64,000 nt of DNA from Athripsodes cinereus (GCA_947579605.1 OX388322.1:7998001-8062000), one strand, 5' to 3'; numbered from the stretch's first letter, positions 21,848 through 34,477 are shown. Notes: a model not told the origin generated them from the sequence alone. Program-made: numbers and translations.

Positions 21848-24800
21848 ATGTATAAGAAAGAAGAAAGGATTCAGGTGGTTAATAATGATTGGACATCTTG
21901 GGGGGCAGTAAGTGAAAGAGTGATTGAAAAAAATCAGGAAGATGCATTCTACGTCATGGATATAGAGGACATAGTGAATAAGTTTAAGCATTGGAAGAAA
22001 ACATTACCTAGAGTTGATCCATTCTATGGTAATAATAATATTGAGTGTTTTAAAATTTTGTACTGTATTTTTTGATTTGAAAGAGGAAACTATTGAAACG
22101 GGCAACCGAAAAAAAAGGTCAACTAACTAAGAGTCTCAAACATTCAATTGAGAAACCCGAGTTCAATTCTACCAGCTGTCTGTATTTTAAGCTATGTGCA
22201 TTTATATGATCTCTTTTATTATTTTCAATAATTAATTGCATATATTCATAAACCTAAATACATCCTCACATTAGACACTTGTTACAAGGTGGGGTAAGTC
22301 ATTAGCTGGGTTACTATTTGGCTGCCAACCACCTTTATTTTCATAATATTTTTGGGTTTTATAAACACATCGTCTATCGTAAAATGCAGCTCTTATTAAA
22401 TATGTTATATGAAAATTTCCAATTTATTTATTCGCTAAGATGCTGTCACCTAAATAATTGCACTACTATATAATGGGTCGCACATTTAAGTATTGAGTGG
22501 TCGCTCACATTTAGCATTAGTTCATTAGTTCATTAGTTCTGTACTTATTTCTGTATTTTAAGCAACCTATAATTTTTATTTTCTTTTCCTCTATAAGTAT
22601 ATCTATCTTCTCTGTGTTAATAGGACACTCAGGATGGGTGGCAAAGTCATCGCTGAATCCAAAATGTTAAAATTCTTAATTTTTTAAACACCCGCCTTTT
22701 ATCAGACTATCAAAAACTTATTTTTTGTCACAAACACAAAAAAATATGTCACTGGTTTTAAATATTATTCTTAAAAAAATATTTTTCAGCGATGAAATGT
22801 AACAGCAATCCACCTGTCCTGGAGGCTCTATGTGCACTGGGAGTAGGATTCCACTGTTCATCTCAAGCAGAATTCAGTAAAGTATTATCTCTTGGGATTA
22901 ATCCAATGTAAGCCTCTTAAAATACACACTAATAGGTACTATTCAAAAATAAGCCTACACTTTTAATTGTAAGAATCTTATCCAATTATTTTCCAATAAG
23001 GGATGAATTTTAACAAATTTAATAAACATTGAAAAGAATTATGCAAGTATGAATAAGAGGAATTAATTTATATTTTTTTTATCATTTTTATATATTTTAA
23101 TTATAAATCTATTAACCTTCAGACATTAAATATCTATCTATCTATCTATACCCTCACGCCATGTACCAGGAGAGGTAGGCAGAGAGAACGGAACGCCATA
23201 TAGATCTATCCTTACAAACTTCTTTCGCTTCCTCCACATTCATCCAGTTTCTCATACATGTTCGCCGATTTCTCTTACTCAACATGCGGCCGTCCTTTAG
23301 AATTTGTACCACGTGCTCAAGCCACGTGGTTCTTGGCCATCCGCGCTTCCTCACACCTCTTCTTTCAGACAAGAACATCCTCTTCGTCATTTTTTCATCT
23401 TGCATTTGCTCAACATGTCCAAACCATCGTAACTTATTTACACGCATTCTATCCACAACACTTTTCTCGCATCCGCTCATTCTCCTTATTCTTCACTCTA
23501 TCCCGCAATATTTTACCAACCATTCTTCTTAGTGAATGAATCTCCACGGCATTTATTCCACTCTCGTCCTTCTTCAACCACAACCAAGTTTCACTTGCAT
23601 ACATATTGTTGTTAAATATTGTTACTTTATATATTTATTTCAGACGTATTTTATATGCTTCTCCAGCAAAACCCGTATCACATATTCGTAATGCTCGAGC
23701 AATGGGAATAAAAACTCTGACATTTGATAGTATATTTGAATTGGAAAAAATAAAAGAACATTATCCTGATGCAAAGTAAGTATATATTTAAAACATTTAT
23801 TTTTTCTCCAAAGATACTTAAATGATCCCTTGTTATGATCCATTGATGTGATCCATTAAAGATAATAATGTTTTTGTTTTCAAGGCTGACAAGAAAATAA
23901 TTCTTATATTTTTCTTGCAGGTTGGTTTTACGGTTTCGTAATGATGCTAAAGAAGCACTTACTGTCGCTGGAGATAAATTTGGATGTGATCCAAAAACAG
24001 AAGGACCAGAACTATTGAAACACGCTCGGAAATTTAACTTAGATGTACCGTCCTTTACTATTTGTATATAGTCCTTCAATTTTTGCGAGTTTTATAAACA
24101 AATTAACATCTAAATTTATTACAAAAGTAATAAAAAATATATGACAATGTAAATATCAAATATATTTACATTTCCAAAGTATTTACAATTAAGACGAACC
24201 TCAATACTTCTTCGTTGAAATGCATTCAATTTTCCGTCCTTAATAATTTGATATTATTTACTTAGGTACGTAGGTAGATTAGTTATAGTGATATTATTCT
24301 AAGTATAGTGGACCCCCCCCGGTAATCCGGCCCCTGTCTTATCCGTCACCCCCTGTAATCCGACATGACTATTACAATATATTATTGAATATTTACTTAG
24401 GTACGTAGGTAGATTAGTTATAGTGATATTATTCTAAGTATAGTGGACCCCCCCCGGTAATCCGGCCCCTGTCTTATCCGTCACCCCCTGTAATCCGACA
24501 TGACTATTACAATATATTATTGAATATTTACTTAGGTACGTAGGTAGATTAGTTATAGTGATATTATTCTAAGTATAGTGGACCCCCCGGTAATCCGGCC
24601 CCTGTCTTATCCGTCACCCCCTGTAATCCGACATGACTATTACAATATATTATTGAATATTTACTTAGGTACGTAGGTAGATTAGTTATAGTGATATTAT
24701 TCTAAGTATAGTGGACCCCCCCCCGGTAATCCGGCCCCTGTCTTATCCGTCACCCCCTGTAATCCGACATGACTATTACAATATATTATTGAATATTTTT

Positions 24801-26880
24801 TTGTCAGTCTTCGCTAATGTTAAATAAATTTCAGAGTATAACATATAAAACCTTATCATTGGATCTGTAATTTGTTGGATTACAAGGTACTCGTTTGTAA
24901 AAATTTCCAGACTATAGGGGGTCTTAGGCAATACTCTATTATAATCTGACAAATTCGATAGTTCGACACTGCCCTGCGAAACGTTTGTCGGATTTAATAT
25001 ATTTGTAAGTATGTTGAATTGGAATTTGTATTATAATAATATAGTTTTTCTATAATATAGGTTGTAGGGGTATCTTTTCATGTGGGCACTGGTTGCATGG
25101 AGCCTGAGGCATTTTCTCGTGGCATTGAATTGTGTGCCGAGCTCTTTACTCTCGGACTGAGCATGGGGCACAACATGGATCTACTTAACTTGGGAGGTGG
25201 ATTCCCAGGGGAACTTGGATCAACAATGGACAATGTAATGTAAATTTAATTTCAACAATTCTTCTTCTTTCGTAAGATAAACAAATGTCAGTTAATAAAA
25301 AAAATCTGAATCATTATTCGTATTAGATTTAACTTTAAATGAGGATGAAGTATTTATTATATATTTTATTATTTTAGTTTTTCTCATTCTAGATTACCAG
25401 CATAATCAACAAATCATTAGAGGAGCATTTTCCTCTCGGATGTGGTGTGCGTGTTATAGCAGAACCGGGAAGATATTTTGTCTCATCTGCATTCACATTG
25501 GCCTGTTGCATTTTTGCTAAAAGACTGGTATATTCTTTTTTATATGCATTAACAAAGATATGATATCAAAATATACAATAAACTCAAAACAAAATTAACA
25601 ATTTCAGATTCATAACAGTGATGGAGGAGTTATCCGTGCAATGTATTTTATTAATGACGGGAAGCATGGCTCCTTTAGCAAGATGAATTGCATCACAGAT
25701 GCTGTCACAGCTGTCCCATTAAAGGTTAACTAATACATCATTCTTAGTTCAAATATACAGACATTATTTCTCACTGCGTAAAAGTACTCTAGTATATTCT
25801 ACAATTTCAGGGTTACAATGAGCCCACAGTACTGAGTAATGTTTGGGGCCCTACTTCTGATGGTTCAGATAACATATTTCAAGACATATCTCTGCCAAAT
25901 CTGAATATTGGAGATTGGTTGGTATTCAGGAATTCCGGAGCCTATACTTTGCCTCTTGCTAATGCATTTGATGGATTAGTACCTCCTAAAATATCAGCCT
26001 ATATTAAAAAGGAACAATGGTAAGACTGTATAAAGTGCATTTAAAATAAATACCAATTGTCTGATTTATACAATAATATTTAAACATCTGAAAATGAAAA
26101 TAACCTTATTCCACACAGAAGACTATTCAGGAAGGCTGTTTTAACATTCACCCATTCATTTTTCAAATAAGATCAAGCTACACATTGATATTTAATCATC
26201 CTAGTATATAATGCAAATTGCATTTTTAGGGCCTTATTAAAAGATGTACCACCATTAAATGAAGAAAGATTCATGTGCATAGAAGAATGTGATCAAAAAG
26301 TGGAGGAATATTCCTGTTCAGCTCCGAAGAAACGAAAAAGAAATAAGAAAGGTAAATATTTCATTTTCAGTGAAAATATTTTTTAAGCAATTTTTTTTAT
26401 TGTTTGTGTTATTATTTTTATTTCTGTTTAGTGTTAGTGTGACGTAATTAGATGGAAGAAATCACTATATAGTGATAGTCTCGCCACTGCACATCATCAC
26501 ATTTTTTTTATGTAAATTGCTCTGTTGATTTTGTTATAATTATGAATGATGATGTGCAAGAAAAATAAAATAAATAAATAAAATAAAATATTTTTTTATG
26601 AAAAGCAACGTACTTATAGGAAGACTACTCTGCATGAGCTTATTAATTTTGTTACAAGGTAAACACAATTTGGGATGAGAGCCTGAACAAAATTAAAACT
26701 TATCAATTTACACACATTTTAATTTTTTGAAACAACGACAACAAATATGGATGACTCCAAATGGAAACACCAATTAGGTAGTGCAAAATATTATAACTAA
26801 ATAAAATTAATTTATCCACAGGATCTAAAAGAAATATTACAATGGCAGATCTTGGATTACCAGAGTTCCCCTACTGGTAA
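21848..26880 (+). CDS. Ornithine decarboxylase-like paralog B, catalytic Cys replaced, 10 coding exons
   Basis: Exons 21848-22028, 22790-22907, 23644-23775, 23921-24044, 25061-25234, 25393-25527, 25608-25724, 25811-26019, 26230-26351 and 26822-26880 join to 456 aa. Intron positions are the same as in paralog A. Kept: K63 in YAMKCN, H192 in FHVGTG, GGGFPG, E267/R270 in AEPGRYF and GAYT. Changed: GFHC instead of GFDC; the Tyr in GVYGSF is His (GKHGSF); the YDH positions are Cys316-Ile317-Thr; and WGPTSD has Ser343 where ODC has its catalytic Cys. LLNLGGG replaces the usual LLDIGGG. A basic run, APKKRKRNKK (428-437), resembles a nuclear localisation signal. It ends GLPEFPYW. The pattern recalls antizyme inhibitors, but loss of decarboxylation is an inference. 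Intron 2 holds a LINE end, intron 4 a tandem repeat. Confidence 0.88.
22615..22735 (+). repeat. Partial R1 interspersed repeat, ODC-like B intron 1
   Basis: It carries GGACACTCAGGATGGGTGGC and ACACCCGCCTTTTATCAGAC, as in the other R1 copies. The first part of the unit is missing. Confidence 0.5.
23146..23612 (-). mobile_element. LINE 3' end (same family as 7110-8690), ODC-like B intron 2
   Basis: Minus-strand reading frame 23154-23480 encodes the C-terminal part of the LINE RT protein without frameshift: [18 protein letters not shown], then RGVRKRGWPRTTWLEHV. The element ends on its 3' side in (TAGA)n (TATCTATCTATC on the plus strand at 23133-23147). Heavily 5'-truncated. It serves as the reference for the frameshift in the other copy. 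Confidence 0.85.
24254..24800. repeat. Four tandem copies of a 135-bp unit with pogo-like TIR words
   Basis: Units begin at about 24261, 24396, 24531 and 24664 with CTTAGGTACGTAGGTAGATT. They appear identical by eye except for the poly-C tract (8, 8, 6 and 9 C), which accounts for the 133-136 bp spacing. Each unit holds GGTAATCCGGCCCC and CTGTAATCCGACATGAC, words typical of Tigger/pogo-type TIRs. It lies in ODC-like B intron 4. The near identity points to very recent amplification. Confidence 0.9.
26430..26585 (+). repeat. LINE 3' tail in ODC-like B intron 9
   Basis: AATCACTATATAGTGATAG, then CGCCACTGCACATCATCAC, ending in AAAATAAAATAAATAAATAAA. A terminal A-rich simple repeat after a conserved block is typical of a 5'-truncated non-LTR element. 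Family not assigned. Confidence 0.5.
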
Positions 26881-29800
26881 TGTTTCTCACATCAAAATCC
26901 AAGTAAAAAAAATTAGCTAACTCCGTGACTCACCAACAAGTTTGTTTTGTTTTCTTTTATATGTATTATATTTTGAAATATATTGTTTTTTTTTCTCCAA
27001 CATTCTATACACAAAATCAAACCTTTTGCAAACATTAATGTTCTGAAGATAATTTAAATCAAAGCAACAGATAAAGATTCTTTATTGATGTTAGAAAGCT
27101 GTGACAATTAGTAAAGGTTCACGAAATAAAAGAATGTTTATTGCATCAATATATATTTATGTATTAAATGTATATATCATTTGACATGCAACCAGCTAAT
27201 AACTAATGAAACTTATCCTAAATTGAGACCCCTTAAGGTCCACACACAGTACTAAACGGCTGCCTCCTTACTTCCACCACAGTGCTAATGGATACAACAC
27301 ATCTCGCATGTACGTATAATCAAACAAAATCCTTAATAAAAAATAACTTTGTAGCCTGAAAGGCTCAAATTTAAAAAAAAATAGAACAATTGTTTAACCA
27401 ATGAGTGCTTCTCTTTTAAAAGTTACAGATAAAAAACAATAAACAATTGGATGTGGTAAAATGATTTGATTATTACATACAGGAGTGATTTGTTGCCATT
27501 GGTTAGAAGTTCCGCTGGCTGCACAGAATACACTTATATAGACATTGATACATTATTTTTTAATAACATTTATCGCATAAATATGTATGTAAGTGGTGTT
27601 ATAATATTTGTTATTACACACATCAATATTTCATTAGGGAACATTAATGTATACCTTTTCACTTCTAAATAAGAAAATACACATCATGTTTAACCTAAGT
27701 ACATATTATATTATAATCAAAGAATGGAAAAAGCTACAAAAATTATGCAAAATTTTAAATTTACGGGTTTCATAATGAAGATTGACATAAATTCAAATTT
27801 ATTTTATCCTCAATTACTTTCCACAACGACAAACAGATTTTAAAAACTGAACTTACGCAATCTCTGTCAATTTTACTAGTATCTATAATTAAATTGATAA
27901 TTTCATACGCAAATGGCATAACTTTAAAATAACAATTAAAATTTATGAATTATGAAAGAAAAGTAAGTAATCTCAAAAAGATTATTAATAAAATATAACA
28001 ATAAAACATAAGAAAAAGAACCAAACACCAAATAAAACAAAATAAATTTAATATTAATTTATAAAAAATACTTGAAAAACTACTCAGTTTCTTTTGTCTA
28101 ATGTTAATTAAATCTAAGTACATTTAGTAGTAGGATTTCAAGGGGAACATATTAGGAATATCTAAACATATTCTCGTTACACATTATTTTCTCAACATGG
28201 CAACACAAAGTTAGAATAAAGAGTGGAACCGTAATAACACCAAACATTATTACGTTGTTGTGTTAGTTTGTTTAATTTAAAAAGCGTTATTAAAACATTT
28301 CATCAAAAACATTTACAATTTGATCCGCTCTCTTTGTATTCTAGCTTTGCGATCAGCAACAACAATCAATGATAATTATTTTAATTCAATGTAATACCGC
28401 CGTTGCAGCGTTCACTAGATCTACTAACATTTATTAAAAACAGTTTGAACAAAACCTAAAAGTAATATTACGCTTAATTCAAGTACAAAGTGGCTATATG
28501 AGGAACAGTTAAACATCAAATGGATGATATTGGAGTAAGTTGAATGTACACCTACAACTTTTGATTAAACATTTAAACTGTACTCCAACAAGATTAACAC
28601 TTAGTTGAGGATTCAAAATCTATGTTTTTTATTCCGCATACAAGAAATAAAATCTGTACTATAGTTTAATTTTGAGTATACTGAATTCAAGATATAAAGT
28701 TTATAAACTGGTTTACTCGATATGTTCAAATACATTTTCATGAAATGCTCGCACACTTCCCAATAGTCGATATATTTTTTTTTATTTTTACACGTTGATC
28801 AAAATATTATTGGTTTTTGAAAAAATATATTTAAGTACAAGTGCTATGAAAAGAATGTGTGGCCACAATGTATTTACTTTAAAAGTGATGCAATGTGATG
28901 TGATGTTACAAAACACAATGTGCACAATGATGTGGAGCGACAGTGTCCTTCTACTAGTACAATTGTTGCTGTGACATCTATGCATTTGCATTGATAATAC
29001 ATTGTGATTTACATAATGGTGTGTGCTTTCATAAAGTGGCTACACCACACCTACACAGAAACACCGAGAAATCCAAGCAACACATAAGAGGATGATTTTG
29101 CATTAGATAATAATAAAAGAAACTGAATATTTTCATACATATTACATACGTGAAATATATATGTATATATAATAAAAAAATCCTTAAATGCGTCTAATAG
29201 AATCTCGGAAGTTAACGTTGAAATGGAATGATAGTACATGACTTGAAGAGTTTTGATTTCAAGACTAGAACTCAAAACAAAGATTGATAGAGGAGTTGTA
29301 AGAATGTTAATTCTTGTTCATAATAAGTAAAAAATTTTAGTAAGTACAAGGTTTTAAGTAAAAACTCGTTTTCACATAATACGAACATTCCGAGATTCAT
29401 ACCATTCCAAAGTACACAATCAGTTACCCAATAGAACATGCCGGTCTATAAATTCAGATCAATGGTTCCATTAAAGTGTCAGTTCTATTTAAACCATCCA
29501 CTTTACACTTCTATACATTTCTCAAACAACAATATGTATCTACCAGATATTTCAAAATGGAGCATTTGTGTATTCTAATCGATTATTTGATGTTAAACTT
29601 TGTTAATATTTATTTTACATGCAACACTTGTATGTAGCTTTGGCATTGTCACAGGAAAATAGATTTAAAGAAAACTGACACGGTAATGAATATAAAAAAA
29701 CAAAATACTTTTTGAAAAGCTAAAGAAAACACAATAAATGTTGGTTTGCTCGTGATAAAACAGCAATAAGCAAAGTGAGACAAATCTTCAAACCAAACAA

Positions 29801-30927
29801 TAGAGAAGAGGGTTATAATATTACAATATAAATAGAGAAGGCAAGTATGGAAGACTTGATATGTAAGTCTTCGTCCACAAAATATATAAATGAATAAAGT
29901 GACTAAATAAATGAATAAAGAGATTTAGCATGCCGTGGTTAATCATCAATACATTTATGTGTAGGTGGTATGTGTGAATTATCAAATAAGAAAGTAGAAA
30001 ATAAAACTGTAAACGAAAAGACAATAAATAATACTAAACAACAAAACTCATCATGATGATCAGTCTTCTAAACATATTCCTATGAAAATATCAATAAAAT
30101 CTCAGATAAATCTAAGAATGTGTTTGCAGATTAAAAGCTAAAAATATTTTGGCATTTCATTTCATAGTACAAGATCTTAAAGCAATCAATTCAAGAGGTA
30201 GTAGTAATAGTGAAAATATTGAGCAAATGATAAACAATTTCATGTTATAAATAAAACCAAGCAGCAAAGTTAAGCTAATTTATATTTTATAAACTTGACA
30301 ATAAAACATTTCTGTACTAACCACGGCTAACAGTAACAAATGTGACATTCTTTCTAAAAAATTATCATGATAAACCATAGTGTAAAATTGTGTCAGAACG
30401 TTAATTTGAAACGTAAATCAAATTTGTAAAACACATAATGGAAAGTTGTGAAGTAAATGTAATTCATAATTCATCCGCAATGTTTCAAAATGCCATATTA
30501 TGAAGATCACTTCTCAATATGCAGAAATATACTTCCACAACTAACCATTATTTCGCAAACTTGAAATATAAAAAATCAAAATATAAATTCATCGTTAAGA
30601 ACATAGTAAAAATAAAATTTCAATGACCGATTTCTTAAATTTTGGCCTGACCAAAATAAAAGACAGTAAAGAAACAATACTTCAATATATTATTAAAACA
30701 AAAGAGTATACACATTGTGTTAATTTGAAAATAGAATCACAAGAGATATAGATACTGTATTTATTATATACTCAATGTTTGGTATTGAAGACTTTCCTTA
30801 TAACCTGCATTACTACGTTGAGTATTAGGGGTGCATTATTTTTCTTTTGTTGTTTTTGCTGCTTGTTCCGATGATGCTTCTTTAGCTCTTGTTGTCGATG
30901 CAATTGCCTGATGTGAAGGTTTTCCTG
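26881..30927. other. Convergent 3' region between ODC-like B and ODC; no gene seen
   Basis: 4 kb of AT-rich DNA between two stop codons facing each other. AATAAA at 27125-27130 may end the ODC-like B transcript (about 245 nt past the stop). On the minus strand AATAAA at 30760-30765 may end the ODC transcript (about 165 nt past the stop). Short open stretches here are AT-rich and unlike any protein I know, so I call none. Confidence 0.5.
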
Positions 30928-33349
30928 TCATATGAGGGCCACAGGGATGCAAGGAGGCACCATGGGGCAAGAATGGAGATGCCCGCAGTCGGCTGAGGCT
31001 CCTTCGATACCTCCAATGAAGGTCTGTTCATTCAGTGGAGAAATATCTTTAAGTGTGTTCCTATAAAAACAAAGACAGATAAACAAACATTAATAAAACA
31101 AAAAATAATTGCAAATGCTAAATGTATATATATATTTCCACATGATGGAAGTATAACTCACCACAAGTCCCTTGTGATGAAAGATGTGACCTGAGGTACT
31201 GGGAAGCCATTGAATGGACTGGCCACAGGTAAAGTATAAGCCCCCATGTCCCTAAACACCAGCCAATCTCCAATCTCCAGCTGTGGCAAGGACACATCAG
31301 CTAGAATCTGGTCCATACTATCACAGGTGGGTCCCCATACGCTGCTTGCTGTTACATTACCCGTGTTACCCTAAACAATAAATGATGAGTACATTATAAA
31401 TGAGTTACAATAAGTACTTGCCTATATAATAATTTATTGAAATGTAATATACATACCTTCAATGGAATAGCAGTAACCTCCTGATGATCATAGAGGATGC
31501 AGTTGAATGAACCATAGACTCCATCATTAACAAAATACATGGCGTGCTTGACAGTATCTGTGTCCTGATCATAGATGACTCTCTTCGCATGAACGCAGCA
31601 GGCCAGAGTGAAAGCGGAAGCTACAAAGTAACGTCCTGGTTCTGCAATGATCTTCACACCTCTTTCCTCTGGGAAATGCTCATCCAAGGATGTGTTGACA
31701 ATCTCAGCGATCTAAACATAAAAAAACATCAACAAACTTTATTACATTTCATTCCATCCAAAAATAAAGGATCAGATATAGGCTACATTAAATAGTTGAA
31801 AATATGTCTTACAAAGACAGGACATTCCTCGAGCTTACCTTATCAATAGATGTTCCCGTACCTCCTGGGAAACCGCCTCCCAGATCCAATAGGTTCATGT
31901 TGTACCCAAGATCACTGCCCATCTCAAACAGTTGTGCAGCGTGAGTAATAGCACGAGAGAACACCTCTGGCTCCTGGCATCCAGAGCCAACGTGGAATGA
32001 TACACCAACAACCTACATGTAATAAACACATATGTAATTAGCAGTGGTGTGGCTTTCATACAAACCCAAAAACCGGACTTTACCTGAGGTTTATAAGCTA
32101 AAAAATTATAAAAGTATGTGTCAACTTACATCCAGACCAAGCATCCTAGCCTTCTTAAGTAGCTGGGGAGCCTCCAGGATGGGATCACAGCCAAACTTGA
32201 AGCCCAAAGGACACTGAGCCACCTTGGCATCACAGCGAATGCGGATCACCAACCTAATTACAATACAATGTCATATTATAAAGACAATAATACTTCACAA
32301 TTTGCAAAACTCAAATAACCATGAAGCCAAATTTATCTTCTATAAACATACTAATAAACGATAGTAACTGCAATCAAATACTTAACAAAATTACAAGACC
32401 TACTATGGAAATCAATACCAGTGCCTCATGTATGCAAAACATATCAAAAACCAATGTCTACTCTAGTCTAAGAGTAAATATTTTAGTAACAATATGCGAA
32501 GTTTAAAACTTTAAATAATGATAATATGTTTATTTACTTTGCATTGGCGAAATTCTGCTTGATCTTCATAAGTTCAAATTCACTGTCAAAGGTCATGGTG
32601 GCGATACCATTGGCGCTAGCATGACGCAGGTGAGAGGCTGGCTTGGCTGGATTAGCAAAGATGATGCGATCTGGAGAGACACCCAAGGCAAGGACTTGGT
32701 TGATTTCCGCCTTAGAAGCGCAATCAAAACCAGCGCCCAAAGCAGCCAACACTTCCAAAACAATTTGCAAGTCGTTACATTTGACAGCTGAAATGAAATT
32801 TATGTGTTTAGTACATATACAGCTAAAGCCTTTATATATATTTCTTATTTAAATGTCACACATTTGACAACACAAGAATAGTTTTAGATTACATAGACGA
32901 ATTTTACAAAATAAAATTCTATTAATTATTTGGTATGAATAAATGATATGCTTAAGTAGTTATAATATTTTTCTTAGTAGTAATTTCCAATGTTTAGTTT
33001 CCATCAAATAGTATCTTATACAAAAAAATCAAACAACTGTAAAATTTATTTTTCCACACACAGTACCTCAATTCTCTATACTTTATGACGATCCCATTTT
33101 GAATTAATGTACATAAATATTGTGGAATGTAACTAACATAAAAATACAAAACAAGAATATCTTCTTACCATAGTGTGGATCTACACGTGGCATCTTGCTC
33201 TTCCAGTTCTGGAATTTGTGCACAATGTCTCCAATGTCCAGGATGTAAAAGGCCTCCTCCTGTTGTTTATCCGCAGCCTGCTCCCTCACTGCTCCCCATG
33301 AGCTCCAACCCTCCCCCACTACACGTACTCTCTCTTGCAACTTCACCAT
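30928..33349 (-). CDS. ODC1: Ornithine decarboxylase (canonical), 7 coding exons
   Basis: Exons 33349-33169, 32787-32538, 32253-32130, 32012-31839, 31711-31457, 31370-31162 and 31060-30928 join to 441 aa. It catalyses L-ornithine to putrescine plus CO2, a cytosolic PLP-dependent homodimer reaction and the first step of polyamine synthesis. Every expected residue is present: K63 in AVKCN, Asp in GFDCAS, H192 in FHVGSG, GGGFPG, E267/R270 in AEPGRYFV, Y309 in GVYGSF, Y317-D318 in ILYDH, C344-D345 in WGPTCD, and GAYT. The C-terminus is short and Cys/Pro-rich (HSCPMVPPC) with no obvious PEST tail. Start chosen at 33349 (strong A-3/G+4 context; exon 1 is then 181 nt, as in paralog B). An in-frame ATG at 33388 would add 13 residues. 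A splice acceptor at 33427-33428 links to an upstream UTR exon. Confidence 0.95.
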
Positions 33350-33942
33350 CGTGTTTGATTTTGTGGTGTTTGACTTGATATCCAACATTTTCTTACGCAA
33401 ATATACTAAAACTGACACTCCAATCACTAATTAACCCGATAAAAAAAGCAAATGACAATTTTATGAAACTAAAACACAAGGAATGAATAAAAATCTTGGG
33501 CCAAATAAAACTTAGTTATATATCCAACATAAAATGTTTGTTTGATATGAAACAACAAGTCTTTTTGTTTTAGGATATATCAAATTTTGAAGCGAATAAA
33601 TGTATCAAATAATGTATGCGTTGTTATTAAGTGTATCCTGCACAGCAATACGGCGAACCCCTAACAACACTTGATCAAGGAAGTAAACTGAAACAAAAAC
33701 AAATAACACCATCATAAGCATGTCTTCTGAAATACTACATACATTTATTATTCAAAAAGAAAATGACGAGTGTACCAAGTACTTGTTAAGGAAAGTGAAT
33801 ATGTGTGGGAGTGTTGCATAATCTTGAATATGTGGATGACTTAGCCCTGTTTGATACACCTATACAGTGCAACACTAATGTTTTTTATGAGAAAGTGATA
33901 ATTTAATACATAGTAGAAAACTCTTCATGTAATCGTAGGTAG

Positions 33943-34010
33943 CCTGGGGGTAGAGTGTGTAAGGTTGTATTTGCGTTTATAACAAAACCCAGATATATCT
34001 TTTTAAAACA
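33943..34010 (-). repeat. Partial tRNA-derived SINE (family S1)
   Basis: TAGCCTGGGGGTAGAGT followed by ACAAAACCCAGATATATC matches in reverse the fuller copy at 51810-51990. It lies between ODC coding exon 1 and its UTR exon. Confidence 0.55.
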
Positions 34011-34132
34011 AAAATATATCATGTTACGTAATTATCATATTGTGAAAGCCAATAAAATTTAAAATATCATGTAAATCTTCCCTACAGAAGGGTACACCTG
34101 AATCTATTTAACTTTGGATGTTTGGTACTTAC

Positions 34133-34306
34133 GAGGCAGCCTTGCCGCAGGGTGCGTTGTGTTGTGTGCAAGTGTGGCGGGACTCAGCAGGTGTGCGAGG
34201 GCAAGGCAGTCAGCCAGGGCGGATCCACGTTCAAAGATTTCCTCCAGCAGCCACCTCGTAATGGGGCCCGCAATCCAAGCGAGCCGACCTCACCCGATAA
34301 GCCTCC
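34133..34306 (-). other. ODC1: Non-coding 5' UTR exon of ODC (predicted)
   Basis: A 174-nt block, much more GC-rich than its surroundings, is bordered on the minus strand by TTGTTTCAG at its start and CTC|GTAAGTACC at its end, both good splice sites. It contains no ATG on the minus strand, as expected for a leader exon. It lies about 700 bp upstream of the first coding exon. Animal ODC messages are known for long, structured, GC-rich leaders that control translation. Short plus-strand open frames over it are treated as chance. Confidence 0.65.
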
Positions 34307-34477
34307 CTGAAACAATATAAATACATAACAATCAATATGCATAACAACATTTTACTTTAAAATAAAGTAGGTACATATTTTAGAGATATTCAAACATTTT
34401 TTTAAAAAGTAAGTACACAATGCCTACATATATATTCCTTTACTTGAAAAGTACATATTTTTCATCATCTTTAAAAA

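Noticed and set aside
24254..24800. CRISPR-like array
   Set aside because: Units are 135 bp, repeated head to tail without spacers, in a eukaryotic intron.
27466..30024. Several 65-75-codon open frames
   Set aside because: AT-rich, Ile/Tyr/Phe-rich, unsupported by splice structure or homology; they lie in the convergent 3' regions.
28700..30900. Possible very long ODC 3' UTR
   Set aside because: A nearer AATAAA exists at about 165 nt from the stop. No sequence evidence forces a longer transcript.
33350..33427. Upstream in-frame extension of ODC, with an ATG at 33388
   Set aside because: Kept as an alternative only. The 33349 start has a stronger context, and the resulting exon 1 length equals that of paralog B.
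34114..34320. Plus-strand open frames over the GC-rich block
   Set aside because: Minus-strand splice signals and position fit an ODC leader exon better. The peptides resemble nothing known.
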